Source of the DNA: Selenomonas sp. oral taxon 126
Lineage (GTDB): Bacteria; Bacillota; Negativicutes; Selenomonadales; Selenomonadaceae
Assembly (NCBI RefSeq): GCF_001683335.1
Contig: NZ_CP016201.1
Coordinates: 713,486-777,485, forward strand
Reading direction: 5' to 3'
DNA: 64,000 bases
Part shown: in pieces, positions 56,423-64,000 of the stretch
Numbering within the stretch: the first letter of the stretch is position 1
How the letters are laid out: each line of letters opens with the position of its first letter
Position numbers and translations under genes: made by a program
Notes under the pieces: generated by a model
The model's input: the letters and a program-made list of their open reading frames with translations, nothing else
Databases searched by the model: none
What the model was told of the DNA's origin: nothing

Positions 56423-59400
56423 TCACCATACCCCCATTCGTACGCGCAGACGATTATTCGCATCGTAAACGCGAATCTGATTGTTCTCCATCTCCACGCG
56501 CTCTCCCCATGACCTTGTCCGCAAAAGCCCAATGTTCGCCGAGATTGCCGACAGGCTCCCGACCGAGAGCTTGTCCGCTGTCACGGCACCTGCCTGTATC
56601 ATGTGATTGGCGATAATGTTGCCGTCAAACTGTGTGTTGCCCGTGATGTGCAACAGACGACCGTCAATGCGTACGCCCCACGGGGCAACATTGATCGCGG
56701 ACACGACATCGCCCTGATTTACTTTGAGCTGTAAACCGTTATGAAGCTGAGTGATGGCGCTATAGCCGGAGTCCTGCGGATTGCCGGAGAGACGTGCAAC
56801 GATGGATGATACGCTGTCCTGTGTTTGACGCACCTGCACGACGGTACGATCCACAATCTGCTTTGCATCGTTCGCCGTTGTCTGCGCTGCGCCCGCAGAC
56901 TGTTTTGCCGACGCCGTATCCGTTTGCATATCCTGCAACTGTTTTGCAAGCGCCGCGTCAAGGTCTTTCTGTGTGATCGTCAGATTCTCGATGGACTCCT
57001 TGTCGATTTTTGTTTTGATGACTACCTCTTGCGATGCGGATAGCTCGCCATCACCGAAGGTGTCAAAGCACGCCGCCTGCACGGTATAGATACCGGCGGC
57101 GCCGGCATAGGACACAAAGGATCCCGACGTTTCGATGTTCTCATTGACACCGCCGCCCGAGATGTGCACACGCGTACCGATCACATGCTCCGGCTTGTTT
57201 TGGATGGAGACGTTAAATCCTTGCAATGTTTTTGTGACTTCGATCGTCGGTGCTGTCGGCGCAGGAAAATCATAATGCACGCTGAGCGGCTCGCCGTATC
57301 CCTTTTGCGGGTTGTGCCCATAAACAAGAACTGCGCCGCTGCGCTCTGAGAGTGATACCGCAGAGCGGATGTCCGCTGTCTTTGCCAGCAGTCCCGCCCG
57401 CTGCCCTACAGTATCATTCGTGCGCACCTCATAATAATCAATGTAGGTGTTCGTCACTGCGTCCCATGCGACGATTATAGAGCCGCCCCCTATCCGCACC
57501 TCTCCGCTATGCGGCGCATCCGGTACGGCAACGCTGCCCGCTGCGACGGTTACTGTGATGGACGCCTCTGCGGGGTCCGCAGAGAGTAGGCCGGAGCGGT
57601 TGACAGATTTGATGGCAAATGCGTACGTCCCCGAGGCAGGGATAAAATAGCTGTAACTCGTACCGCCGATGAGATCAACGAGCACATCGTCTGCACTGTC
57701 AAACAAACGGTAGCCGAGGATATCCGTCTCCGGATTCGCTTTCCAGCTGAGCTGCAGGACACTGCTGTTGCCCGCATCCTGCACAACGGAAAAGTTCTGC
57801 ACTGTCGAGGGCGGCGCATCCTTCGGGGCGGTGTAAACGGTTTGCGCTACAGCCCTGCCCGCAAGTCCGAGATCGTTATAACAGGTGACGCGGATCGTGT
57901 AACTGACCGCCGCCGCAACACCCGCAATCACTGTGCTGGTTGCACTGCCGTCATAGATTCCCTGCGTTGTATACTCCGTCGCCCCCTCACGCTTGTACTC
58001 GACTTTGATCTGCTTTGCCGCCGCACCTCGCGGCAGCCGCCACGACACAGCGAGATCATAGAGCGTTGTGCCGTCAGGCAGTGTCTTAATATCAACGACA
58101 ACGAGCAGATTATTGACGGTGAGCGCATCGCCCCCCGTCGAATAGTCGATGATGGGCACGTCGCTGTCATCGCTCGCATAGAGTTCTGCATAGTACTCCA
58201 TGCAGGTGATCTTGCGCGTCTGTTCCGTCATGCCCTTAGTAATCGAGAGGACGCGGAAGGGCTTTGCCTCCTTCGTTGCCTCACCGAACGTATAGAGATC
58301 ATCGACGGCGATCTCTGCCGCCTGTGCGAGCGTTACAACCGCACCGTCAACGCTCTGCACCTCGTAGGTATGGAGCTCGTCCGTCTTGCTGTCACGCACC
58401 ATAAGACGGTACTCTTTGCCCGCATCCATCGTGACAGCGCGGTCGAGTGTCACCACCGCACCTTTGACGCTGACCACACGCCCACCGCTGCCCCACTCCG
58501 TCACATCATGCTGGAGCAGGATCACATCGCCGATCGTGCAGGCGATTGCGTCGACAAAGGCATCAAAGGTGCACGTCCGCAGCTCGTATTTATTGGCGCG
58601 GAGGGCGTGCTTGCCGTGCGCGTACGCCTGCTTGAGGTCGGTGCAGCCCATCAGCTCGATCTGCGTCGGCGTGGACAAGGATTCACTCACGTCATAATCG
58701 TCGCTGAACACGGGAAGCACATCGCGCTCGTAGTTCTTCGCAGCGTTCATAAAAGATATCTCTATGACATTCGCGCGCCCCTGTGTGCCCTGAAACTCCT
58801 CCTTGAAGCTGTCCTGCTTGATGTTGCCGACGGTAAAGAGCTGCGACGGCTGCGCCGCATAGTCATAGACGCAGGTGAATCGCGTCCCCTGCATGATGAC
58901 CTTGCCGCGCCCGACCGTCTCCGGATAGCGCAGCGCCTCCCACACCTGCATCGCGCTGTCATAGATGTAGTTGAACGTATAGCCCTTTGCGGCGCACTGC
59001 TCCGCCCACGCCTTGAACATATCGTAGGAGAGGCGCTCCGCAGGTTCACCGCGCACAATATAGCGGCCGCCGATCTTCCGGCACTGATGCAGGATGTCAT
59101 AGCACGCCCATGCGGGATTATCCGCGCGCTGCTCCTCGTATGTCTTTGTGTACGGATTCCAGATATAGACCTTCGAGCGTTCCTGTACCCACGTCACCGT
59201 AGGATCGTTGCCGCTCAGCTGCTCCGTTGCGAGCGCGCGGATGCCGATGAGCGCTTTGCCCGGATGTACGAAATCATCGTAAACGATCTGCGTCAGCTGG
59301 CTCCAATAGACGCGATTGACATGGCGCACAGAGGTGCCGTCCTTTGCCGCGCAGCGCATACGCACCTTATACTGCCCAGGCGGCAGATTCTCAAAACGGT

Positions 59401-60427
59401 AGACACGATAGATTGCCTTGTTCGTCGCCTCGCCGATGCGCCCGCCGTAGTTGCCATCAATCGCCGCCCCTGTGAGGGATTTCACCCACGCTCCGCCGCG
59501 CCGCATCAAAAAAGCATCCGTCCCTGTCACATTGCAGAGCGGCAGCCGCAGCCACTCCTCATTACTCCCGACGATGCGGCACTCCGCCTCGAGCGTTACA
59601 CCCGTCCCGCTCATGCCGCCGCTGTCATTGCTGTAGTAGAGTCCATTCGGCAGCGCAACGGTCAGCTCGAGCCCCGTGCACTGATTGCCCTGTACTTCAT
59701 GCGTTGACCATCCGTCCGAGAGCTCATAGTTGAGCTGCTGATCGGCGTAGCTGTCCGCAAAATTCGGAATGACTGCCTGATCATTTGTCCCGAGACGGAC
59801 GTCAATCTGCACGTCCTTGTAGTTGCTGACGGGGTTCTCGTTGATGCGGATATTCCGAATGTCCTGCAGTTCGCCCTCACCCGCGCAGTAGAGCAGATGC
59901 AGATATTGCCGCGCCCCGTCGCTGATGATGTGGCGCGAGAGCAGCACACCGCCCGATTTCATACTGCCGTAGGTAATGGCAAGCGGATGCCCCTGCCCCG
60001 TGAGCGTCGATGTACCCGCCCAGCCATATGTCTGCGACTGCTCCGTATTGCTCATGTCAATGCGCGGACGATTGAGGCGCGAGACAAGGGAACCACCGAT
60101 CATGCCGATTGCGATAGCCGTCACCATGCGCCAGCCCAGAGAGAGCCCGCCGAGAATTGCGCCGCCTGCGATGCCGGCCGTCAAAAAGGATAGGCCGACA
60201 GAAAGAATCATGCCGAATACCTTGCCCTCGACGTGTGGGACAACAACGACGCAGTCCCCATCCGAGGGGATTGCATCCGCTGCACAAAGGACGCCGTTGA
60301 TAGAATACTGCCACGCCCCCGGCTCGCTAAAGTACGCACTGAGAGGCATAGCCTCGCGGTATACGACCTCCTGCGTCTCCTTCTTTGTCACATCGAAGGG
60401 GTTGCGGACGATGACAAGCTGTATCAT
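56423..60427 (-). CDS. Phage tail tip protein, host-specificity protein J-like
   Basis: 1334 residues, the largest gene in the window. The N-terminus has a ubiquitin-like segment with predicted membrane-active stretch (VFGMILSVGLSFLTAGIAGG). The central part matches J/TipJ: LTGQGHPLAITYGSMKSGGV, GDVILLQHDVTEWGSGG. Fibronectin-III-like domains follow around residues 850-1100 (YTIRVTCYNDLGLAGRAVAQ). A coiled coil (LTITQKDLDAALAKQLQDMQ) and a short trimeric-looking C-terminus (WGVRIDGRLLHITGNTQFDG) end the protein. It forms the tail tip and contacts the host surface. Overlaps the P60 gene by 4 nt. Confidence 0.9.
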   Translation of the reverse strand: MIQLVIVRNPFDVTKKETQEVVYREAMPLSAYFSEPGAWQYSINGVLCAADAIPSDGDCVVVVPHVEGKVFGMILSVGLSFLTAGIAGGAILGGLSLGWRMVTAIAIGMIGGSLVSRLNRPRIDMSNTEQSQTYGWAGTSTLTGQGHPLAITYGSMKSGGVLLSRHIISDGARQYLHLLYCAGEGELQDIRNIRINENPVSNYKDVQIDVRLGTNDQAVIPNFADSYADQQLNYELSDGWSTHEVQGNQCTGLELTVALPNGLYYSNDSGGMSGTGVTLEAECRIVGSNEEWLRLPLCNVTGTDAFLMRRGGAWVKSLTGAAIDGNYGGRIGEATNKAIYRVYRFENLPPGQYKVRMRCAAKDGTSVRHVNRVYWSQLTQIVYDDFVHPGKALIGIRALATEQLSGNDPTVTWVQERSKVYIWNPYTKTYEEQRADNPAWACYDILHQCRKIGGRYIVRGEPAERLSYDMFKAWAEQCAAKGYTFNYIYDSAMQVWEALRYPETVGRGKVIMQGTRFTCVYDYAAQPSQLFTVGNIKQDSFKEEFQGTQGRANVIEISFMNAAKNYERDVLPVFSDDYDVSESLSTPTQIELMGCTDLKQAYAHGKHALRANKYELRTCTFDAFVDAIACTIGDVILLQHDVTEWGSGGRVVSVKGAVVTLDRAVTMDAGKEYRLMVRDSKTDELHTYEVQSVDGAVVTLAQAAEIAVDDLYTFGEATKEAKPFRVLSITKGMTEQTRKITCMEYYAELYASDDSDVPIIDYSTGGDALTVNNLLVVVDIKTLPDGTTLYDLAVSWRLPRGAAAKQIKVEYKREGATEYTTQGIYDGSATSTVIAGVAAAVSYTIRVTCYNDLGLAGRAVAQTVYTAPKDAPPSTVQNFSVVQDAGNSSVLQLSWKANPETDILGYRLFDSADDVLVDLIGGTSYSYFIPASGTYAFAIKSVNRSGLLSADPAEASITVTVAAGSVAVPDAPHSGEVRIGGGSIIVAWDAVTNTYIDYYEVRTNDTVGQRAGLLAKTADIRSAVSLSERSGAVLVYGHNPQKGYGEPLSVHYDFPAPTAPTIEVTKTLQGFNVSIQNKPEHVIGTRVHISGGGVNENIETSGSFVSYAGAAGIYTVQAACFDTFGDGELSASQEVVIKTKIDKESIENLTITQKDLDAALAKQLQDMQTDTASAKQSAGAAQTTANDAKQIVDRTVVQVRQTQDSVSSIVARLSGNPQDSGYSAITQLHNGLQLKVNQGDVVSAINVAPWGVRIDGRLLHITGNTQFDGNIIANHMIQAGAVTADKLSVGSLSAISANIGLLRTRSWGERVEMENNQIRVYDANNRLRVRMGVW

Positions 60428-60780
60428 GCCTTTCCTCCTGTGTACCGATAGATTCCCATAATACGCCGCCGATAGCGCTCCAACTGCTCAACGCAGACGC
60501 CCGCATACTCCGTTGAATGCAGGAATTTCCCGCCGCCGAGGCAGATGCCGACGTGATCGGCAGCGCGCCCCGTGAGATTCATCGCGAGAACATCCCCCTC
60601 GCGCGGTTCATCTGCGGGCGTCCATTCAGCAAGCCCCGCATCCGACGGCGCGCCGCACATCCAATAATCGGTATACGGGCGCAACGTAATCCCCTGTGCC
60701 GCGTACCACGCAACAACAAGCTCCCAACAGGGCAGCTCCGCCCATGTCTTACCCACAAAGTCAAGTATTGTTGGACGCAT
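60424..60780 (-). CDS. Phage NlpC/P60-family tail peptidase
   Basis: 118 residues. The catalytic Cys18 lies in ELPCWELVVAWY, the His76 in RAADHVGICLG, and the third polar residue probably His88 in KFLHST. The family cleaves cell-wall peptides, here during genome entry, and is equivalent to lambda protein K. Start at 60780 after GGGAGGTCTCT. Both ends overlap neighbours (20 nt with the minor tail gene upstream), fitting a tight tail operon. Confidence 0.9.
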   Translation of the reverse strand: MRPTILDFVGKTWAELPCWELVVAWYAAQGITLRPYTDYWMCGAPSDAGLAEWTPADEPREGDVLAMNLTGRAADHVGICLGGGKFLHSTEYAGVCVEQLERYRRRIMGIYRYTGGKA

Positions 60781-61369
60781 AGAGACCTCCCTGTGGTATC
60801 GTCGCCTCGCCACCAAATCGTTCGCTATTCTTGAGCTCGCGGCAGCGCCTCAAGGTCTTGTTGCATTTGCTCGCAGTCCCCTTGTATCCGCACTCAACGC
60901 CTTTGAACTTAAACGGACAATAGTCCTTCATCATGCGTATGGGCGGGAAACGCCGTGTAAAGGAAAAATCCGTGCCGAGTGTGAACGTCACCCACTCCAC
61001 ATCACAGGTGACACCTGTCACAACAAAGTATTCCTCTACCTCTGCAGCGTCGGGGATGTCCGTATGAAATACGCGGATGATGACCTTGCAGCCGCCGAGA
61101 CCATTGTTCTCTTCGACGTAGCGCTGTATCGTCCCCGTCACGTTGGACACCGTGAGTTTGACGTTCGGCAGCTCCTTGCTGTCCTCCGTGATGTCCTCGA
61201 GAGAAAAGGGAAACGCCGTGTATTTTTGCCCGCCGAGCGTCAAATCCTCCGTATTGTTGACGAGGCGGAGCGTACTGCCTGGAATCTGCGCCTCGAGGGC
61301 GAGAATCCACACGCCGCTGGTAGAGAGTTTATTTTTCTCGATGATACTTGCCTGTGATAGATTGAGCAT
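60761..61369 (-). CDS. Phage minor tail protein L-like
   Basis: 202 residues. A beta-rich first part (PGSTLRLVNNTEDLTLGGQK, YTAFPFSLEDITED) precedes a C-terminal Cys cluster (YCPFKFKGVECGYKG, SKCNKTLRRCREL). Such a four-cysteine end is known in lambda L, where it holds an iron-sulfur cluster. It joins the tape measure to the tip complex. Position between M-like and K-like genes supports the call. Confidence 0.82.
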   Translation of the reverse strand: MLNLSQASIIEKNKLSTSGVWILALEAQIPGSTLRLVNNTEDLTLGGQKYTAFPFSLEDITEDSKELPNVKLTVSNVTGTIQRYVEENNGLGGCKVIIRVFHTDIPDAAEVEEYFVVTGVTCDVEWVTFTLGTDFSFTRRFPPIRMMKDYCPFKFKGVECGYKGTASKCNKTLRRCRELKNSERFGGEATIPQGGLYASNNT

Positions 61370-61370
61370 A

Positions 61371-61721
61371 TTATGCCTCCGTCAGTTTGATGCCGCCCTC
61401 CCAGTATCCGTGATTGGTGCACGAGAAGGAAAAATCCCCGTCAAAACGCACATTGAATATCTTGCCGGAGAAAGAGCCGCCCGCGCCCGTCGGGTACGTC
61501 CAGCGAAACGGCACCGCCCCGTTCACTTCGCGATAGAAGGCGCGGAGCTTTTCATAGTCGCGCTCAGGGAGTGCCGTCCACGAGAGCTCGAAGGACATGG
61601 GCGTGCGCGTGAATCGCTTGCGGGCGATGATGACCTGATTTTCGAGTTTGCCCTTGATCGCTGTGTCGGGGATCGTCTCCTTGATCGGATAGATCGGCGG
61701 CTTGATGCTCGGAAAGTCCAT
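61371..61721 (-). CDS. Phage minor tail protein M-like
   Basis: 116 residues: DFPSIKPPIYPIKETIPDTA, then TPMSFELSWTALPERDYEKL, then GAVPFRWTYPTGAGGSFSGK and IFNVRFDGDFSFSCTNHGYW. The pattern of a short beta-barrel tail protein with an aromatic end fits lambda M. It shares one base with the tape-measure stop and lies before the L-like gene. Probably part of the tail-tip complex under the tape measure. Confidence 0.8.
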   Translation of the reverse strand: MDFPSIKPPIYPIKETIPDTAIKGKLENQVIIARKRFTRTPMSFELSWTALPERDYEKLRAFYREVNGAVPFRWTYPTGAGGSFSGKIFNVRFDGDFSFSCTNHGYWEGGIKLTEA

Positions 61722-64000
61722 TATACCGCCCCCTTAATCACGTCACGCATCCCGTTGCGGTTCGTTGCGATCGCGTCAATCATAATCGTCGTGACCCACT
61801 CCGAGCCGTTGAACTTCGTCTCTGCCGTGCCCGTCATGCGCTCGTTTGTGTTGTTGTTGACGATGACGCGGATGCTCGGCGCCACAGATGTGCCACCCGA
61901 CAAGGAATTCATGATGCGCCCCGGTTGCGTCGGTCGGAAAATCTCGGGGCCGCGCTCGCCGACAATGTACGCCTTGCCCATCGAGACGGGGCCTCCTGTC
62001 GCACGGAAGCCCGGCACCGCGGCATTTGCCTGCGATGCAGGGATGCTGCCGCCGAAAGCCGGCATAATCATCGAGAGCCAGCGCGTAATCATCTGGTTCA
62101 TCACGAATTTCACAATGGCGTTCAGCATGTTTTTCAGCATATTCGAAAACGCGTCTTGAATCCCCTTGAATCCATCCGTGAGGACGTTTTGAAAACCGCT
62201 CGTAAATCCGTCTGCCATCGATGTAAAGAGCGAATCCGTCAGCTCCTTCATCTGCGCCCCTGTGTCGCGTAGGCGCTCGTATTGCTCCTCAAGCGTTGCG
62301 CGGAGAGCTTCCTGTGTTGTCTGCGGGGACTTGCGCAGGGCTTCGAGCCTCTGCCGATCGAGCTTTGCCATCTCAGCCGCTGCCCACTGCTCCACAGCGA
62401 CACGCGCCTCGGCGGAGTCCTTTGTCAGGGCAACCTCCTTCAGGCGGTTCTCCTTCTCACGCGCAAGGCGGGTCACGCCGATCTGGTATGCCGCCTCTGC
62501 TTCGGCGCGGGTGTCCTTGTTCACCTGCGCCCACGCAAGCGCCGTTTCATTTCGGAGGTCTTCGTTCGCCTCGCGCCAAGCCTTCGTCACCTTCTCCTTG
62601 ACGATGTTCGCGTACTCCTCGAGTTTTGCGCGCAGTGCCGTTGTGTCAATGCCGAGGTCGGATGCCTCCGCAATCTCGGTCTGCATCTGCTCCATCTTCT
62701 GAGATAGGGCGTCCATGCCCTTTTCGTATGCCGTGCCGACCTCGTTTGTAACGTCGTGCGCAAGGGACGCGACACTCTGACGCACCTTCTCGGTGAGGCG
62801 CTCAATCCGCTCCGCGAGACGCTGTGCCTCACGCTCTGCGGCGTTTGCTCCCGCACGTCCGCCGGAAGATGCGCCCTGCGGCACACTGCTCCATGCGTCC
62901 CCGTCGTCCGATGTATCTTCATCGTCCTTTGCCGGAGGCGCGTCTGTCCGATACGGGATGATGATGCCGTCGTCAGGAGCACCGCTGTCGATTGCCTTGC
63001 GGCTGCCGAAGCCGTGCATAGCAAGGGACACGCGTCCGCGCTCGCGGGTCTCTTCGACCGCGCCGCCAACCCAATCCATAACTGCAGTTATTCCATTGCC
63101 GAGGCTTGTTGCCGCCTTGACAACGGCAAGCTCCTTGACCGAGGCAATCGCCTCATCCACAACGGCGATGAAGTCGCGCACATAGCCCGCCGCCGTCGCC
63201 ATTGCACTATAGACAAAGTCCGCTGCAGCTTGAAACGCTGCGGCAAAGGTATCGACTATCGGCGAGACAACGTCGGCGATCTCCGCCACAAGCCCCGCAA
63301 TGAACTCAATGACCGCCGTACAGAAGTCTGAAACAGTCTCCCTGACAGACGCCCACAGTTCGAACATATCCGCATAGATTGCATCACAGGCCGCTCCTGT
63401 TTCCTGCTGCATCTCTGCATAGCTGCTGAGAACCGCATCCAGCATATCTGCAACCCTGCCGATCGTGTCGAGAATGTTTTCTCCGATGAGACTGATGATC
63501 GGCGCGATGGGGCGTAGCGACGCAACAGCGATATTGCCGACATCCAGCAGAACTTTCGCAACCTTGAGAAGCCCCTGCAGGAACGGCTCAAGCAGGGGCG
63601 CAAGGTCTGCAAACACCTTCCTTGCGGTATCCCCGAACACCGTCACCTTCGCAAGCAGATCGTCGGGCAGTATCCCCGCAAAGAGATTCTTCCCATCCTG
63701 CGCGTTCGCAAGCATCATATCCGTGATGTTCTTGATCTCGATGAGGACGCACTTTGCCTCCTCAAAAACAGGAAGCCCCGAGAGGCCGAACGCCTGCCCG
63801 AGATTGTCCTTGATATTCGACAGCACGCCATCGAATGTCTCGGACTGCTTCTTCATCATCTCGGGGAAACGCTCGTTCATGCCGTCAATCAGTGCACGGA
63901 TGGCAGTATTGGCATCAATCCCCTGATCCGCAATATTGGCGAGCTGCTCCTGCGTAAGACCAAGGTTCTTCGCAAGAATATCCTTGACGGGCACGCCAAG
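61721..64000 (-). CDS. Phage tail tape-measure protein, partial
   Basis: C-terminal part only, at least 757 residues; the frame runs off the right edge of the window. It shows the usual hydrophobic middle (VLLDVGNIAVASLRPIAPII), a long charged coiled coil (AERLTEKVRQSVASLAHDVT-like, AAEAQ/EARVAVEQWAAAEMAK), and a tail end FSNMLKNMLNAIVKFVMNQM with FGGSIPASQANA. The visible start-like Met near 63994 is probably internal. The protein sets tail length and helps DNA entry. Confidence 0.9.
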   Translation of the reverse strand, partial: LGVPVKDILAKNLGLTQEQLANIADQGIDANTAIRALIDGMNERFPEMMKKQSETFDGVLSNIKDNLGQAFGLSGLPVFEEAKCVLIEIKNITDMMLANAQDGKNLFAGILPDDLLAKVTVFGDTARKVFADLAPLLEPFLQGLLKVAKVLLDVGNIAVASLRPIAPIISLIGENILDTIGRVADMLDAVLSSYAEMQQETGAACDAIYADMFELWASVRETVSDFCTAVIEFIAGLVAEIADVVSPIVDTFAAAFQAAADFVYSAMATAAGYVRDFIAVVDEAIASVKELAVVKAATSLGNGITAVMDWVGGAVEETRERGRVSLAMHGFGSRKAIDSGAPDDGIIIPYRTDAPPAKDDEDTSDDGDAWSSVPQGASSGGRAGANAAEREAQRLAERIERLTEKVRQSVASLAHDVTNEVGTAYEKGMDALSQKMEQMQTEIAEASDLGIDTTALRAKLEEYANIVKEKVTKAWREANEDLRNETALAWAQVNKDTRAEAEAAYQIGVTRLAREKENRLKEVALTKDSAEARVAVEQWAAAEMAKLDRQRLEALRKSPQTTQEALRATLEEQYERLRDTGAQMKELTDSLFTSMADGFTSGFQNVLTDGFKGIQDAFSNMLKNMLNAIVKFVMNQMITRWLSMIMPAFGGSIPASQANAAVPGFRATGGPVSMGKAYIVGERGPEIFRPTQPGRIMNSLSGGTSVAPSIRVIVNNNTNERMTGTAETKFNGSEWVTTIMIDAIATNRNGMRDVIKGAV

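Larger units (their letters stand above)
51985..64000. mobile_element. Prophage, siphovirus-like, lysis and tail end
   Basis: From about 52.0 kb to the window end all genes are on the minus strand and, read upstream to downstream, follow the order of lambda-like siphoviruses. The order is tape measure, minor tail proteins (L- and M-like), NlpC/P60 tail protein, J-like tip protein, small tail-associated genes, holin, amidase, a membrane-anchored lysis protein, then antirepressor and repressor-like genes. Integrase, head and packaging genes are not in view. AT content rises in the small genes at 55.4-56.4 kb, suggesting separate origin. Confidence 0.9.

Overview
The window looks like a Selenomonas-type member of the Negativicutes (diderm Firmicutes). 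GC content is high. The gene order mixes Firmicutes-style ribosome binding sites (AGGAGG) with outer-membrane machinery: three TonB-dependent receptors and a lipid phosphoethanolamine-transferase-like protein. The organism was inferred from gene content only; no rRNA or tRNA gene is visible.

Layout. 1-4.1 kb: the 5' end of a class C group II intron sitting just behind the terminator of a flavodoxin gene, a copper P-type ATPase whose C-terminus is a CopZ-like domain with its own internal start, and a frameshifted ParE/RelE toxin with its antitoxin. 4.4-10.2 kb: AzlCD amino-acid exporter, then a DUF4178-DUF4178-DUF350-YgiB-like-glutathionylspermidine-synthase-like cluster. 10.2-15.5 kb: HepT/MntA toxin-antitoxin pair, a small hydrophobic toxin gene split by a repeat, a pantothenate-type sodium symporter with its YhdT partner, and a chemoreceptor. 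15.7-27.9 kb: TonB receptor plus methyltransferase, a sigma factor, a GGDEF/EAL protein with an Ala-rich exported partner, RsmG, glycerate kinase and a TreC-type glucosidase. 27.9-31.5 kb: a candidate type I toxin-antitoxin locus, a HigBA locus with a disrupted toxin, a hydroxyacid dehydrogenase and an aldo/keto reductase. 31.5-41.2 kb: a minus-strand corrinoid uptake operon (TonB receptor, two permeases, one ATPase, two binding lipoproteins, second TonB receptor) headed by a clear cobalamin riboswitch and a consensus promoter. 41.4-45.6 kb: SLC13 transporter and two tandem serine-hydroxymethyltransferase-like proteins in which the PLP lysine is replaced by aspartate. 45.7-51.8 kb: orphan RelB, Ppx/GppA, threonine-synthase-like enzyme, phosphoethanolamine-transferase-like protein, 3D-domain cell-wall protein and MqnA. 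52-64 kb: the lysis and tail end of a siphovirus-like prophage, running off the window in the tape-measure gene.

The most striking non-coding feature is a 161-bp repeat with terminal inverted repeats (MITE-like). There are eight near full-length copies plus fragments. Two copies have split toxin genes and one lies between the cobalamin riboswitch and the receptor gene it controls. A second, GC-rich palindromic repeat family is also scattered through the window and supplies the 3' end of one coding sequence. Two small hydrophobic peptide genes share the same leader design: the ribosome binding site is locked in a short GC hairpin capped by a GNRA tetraloop.
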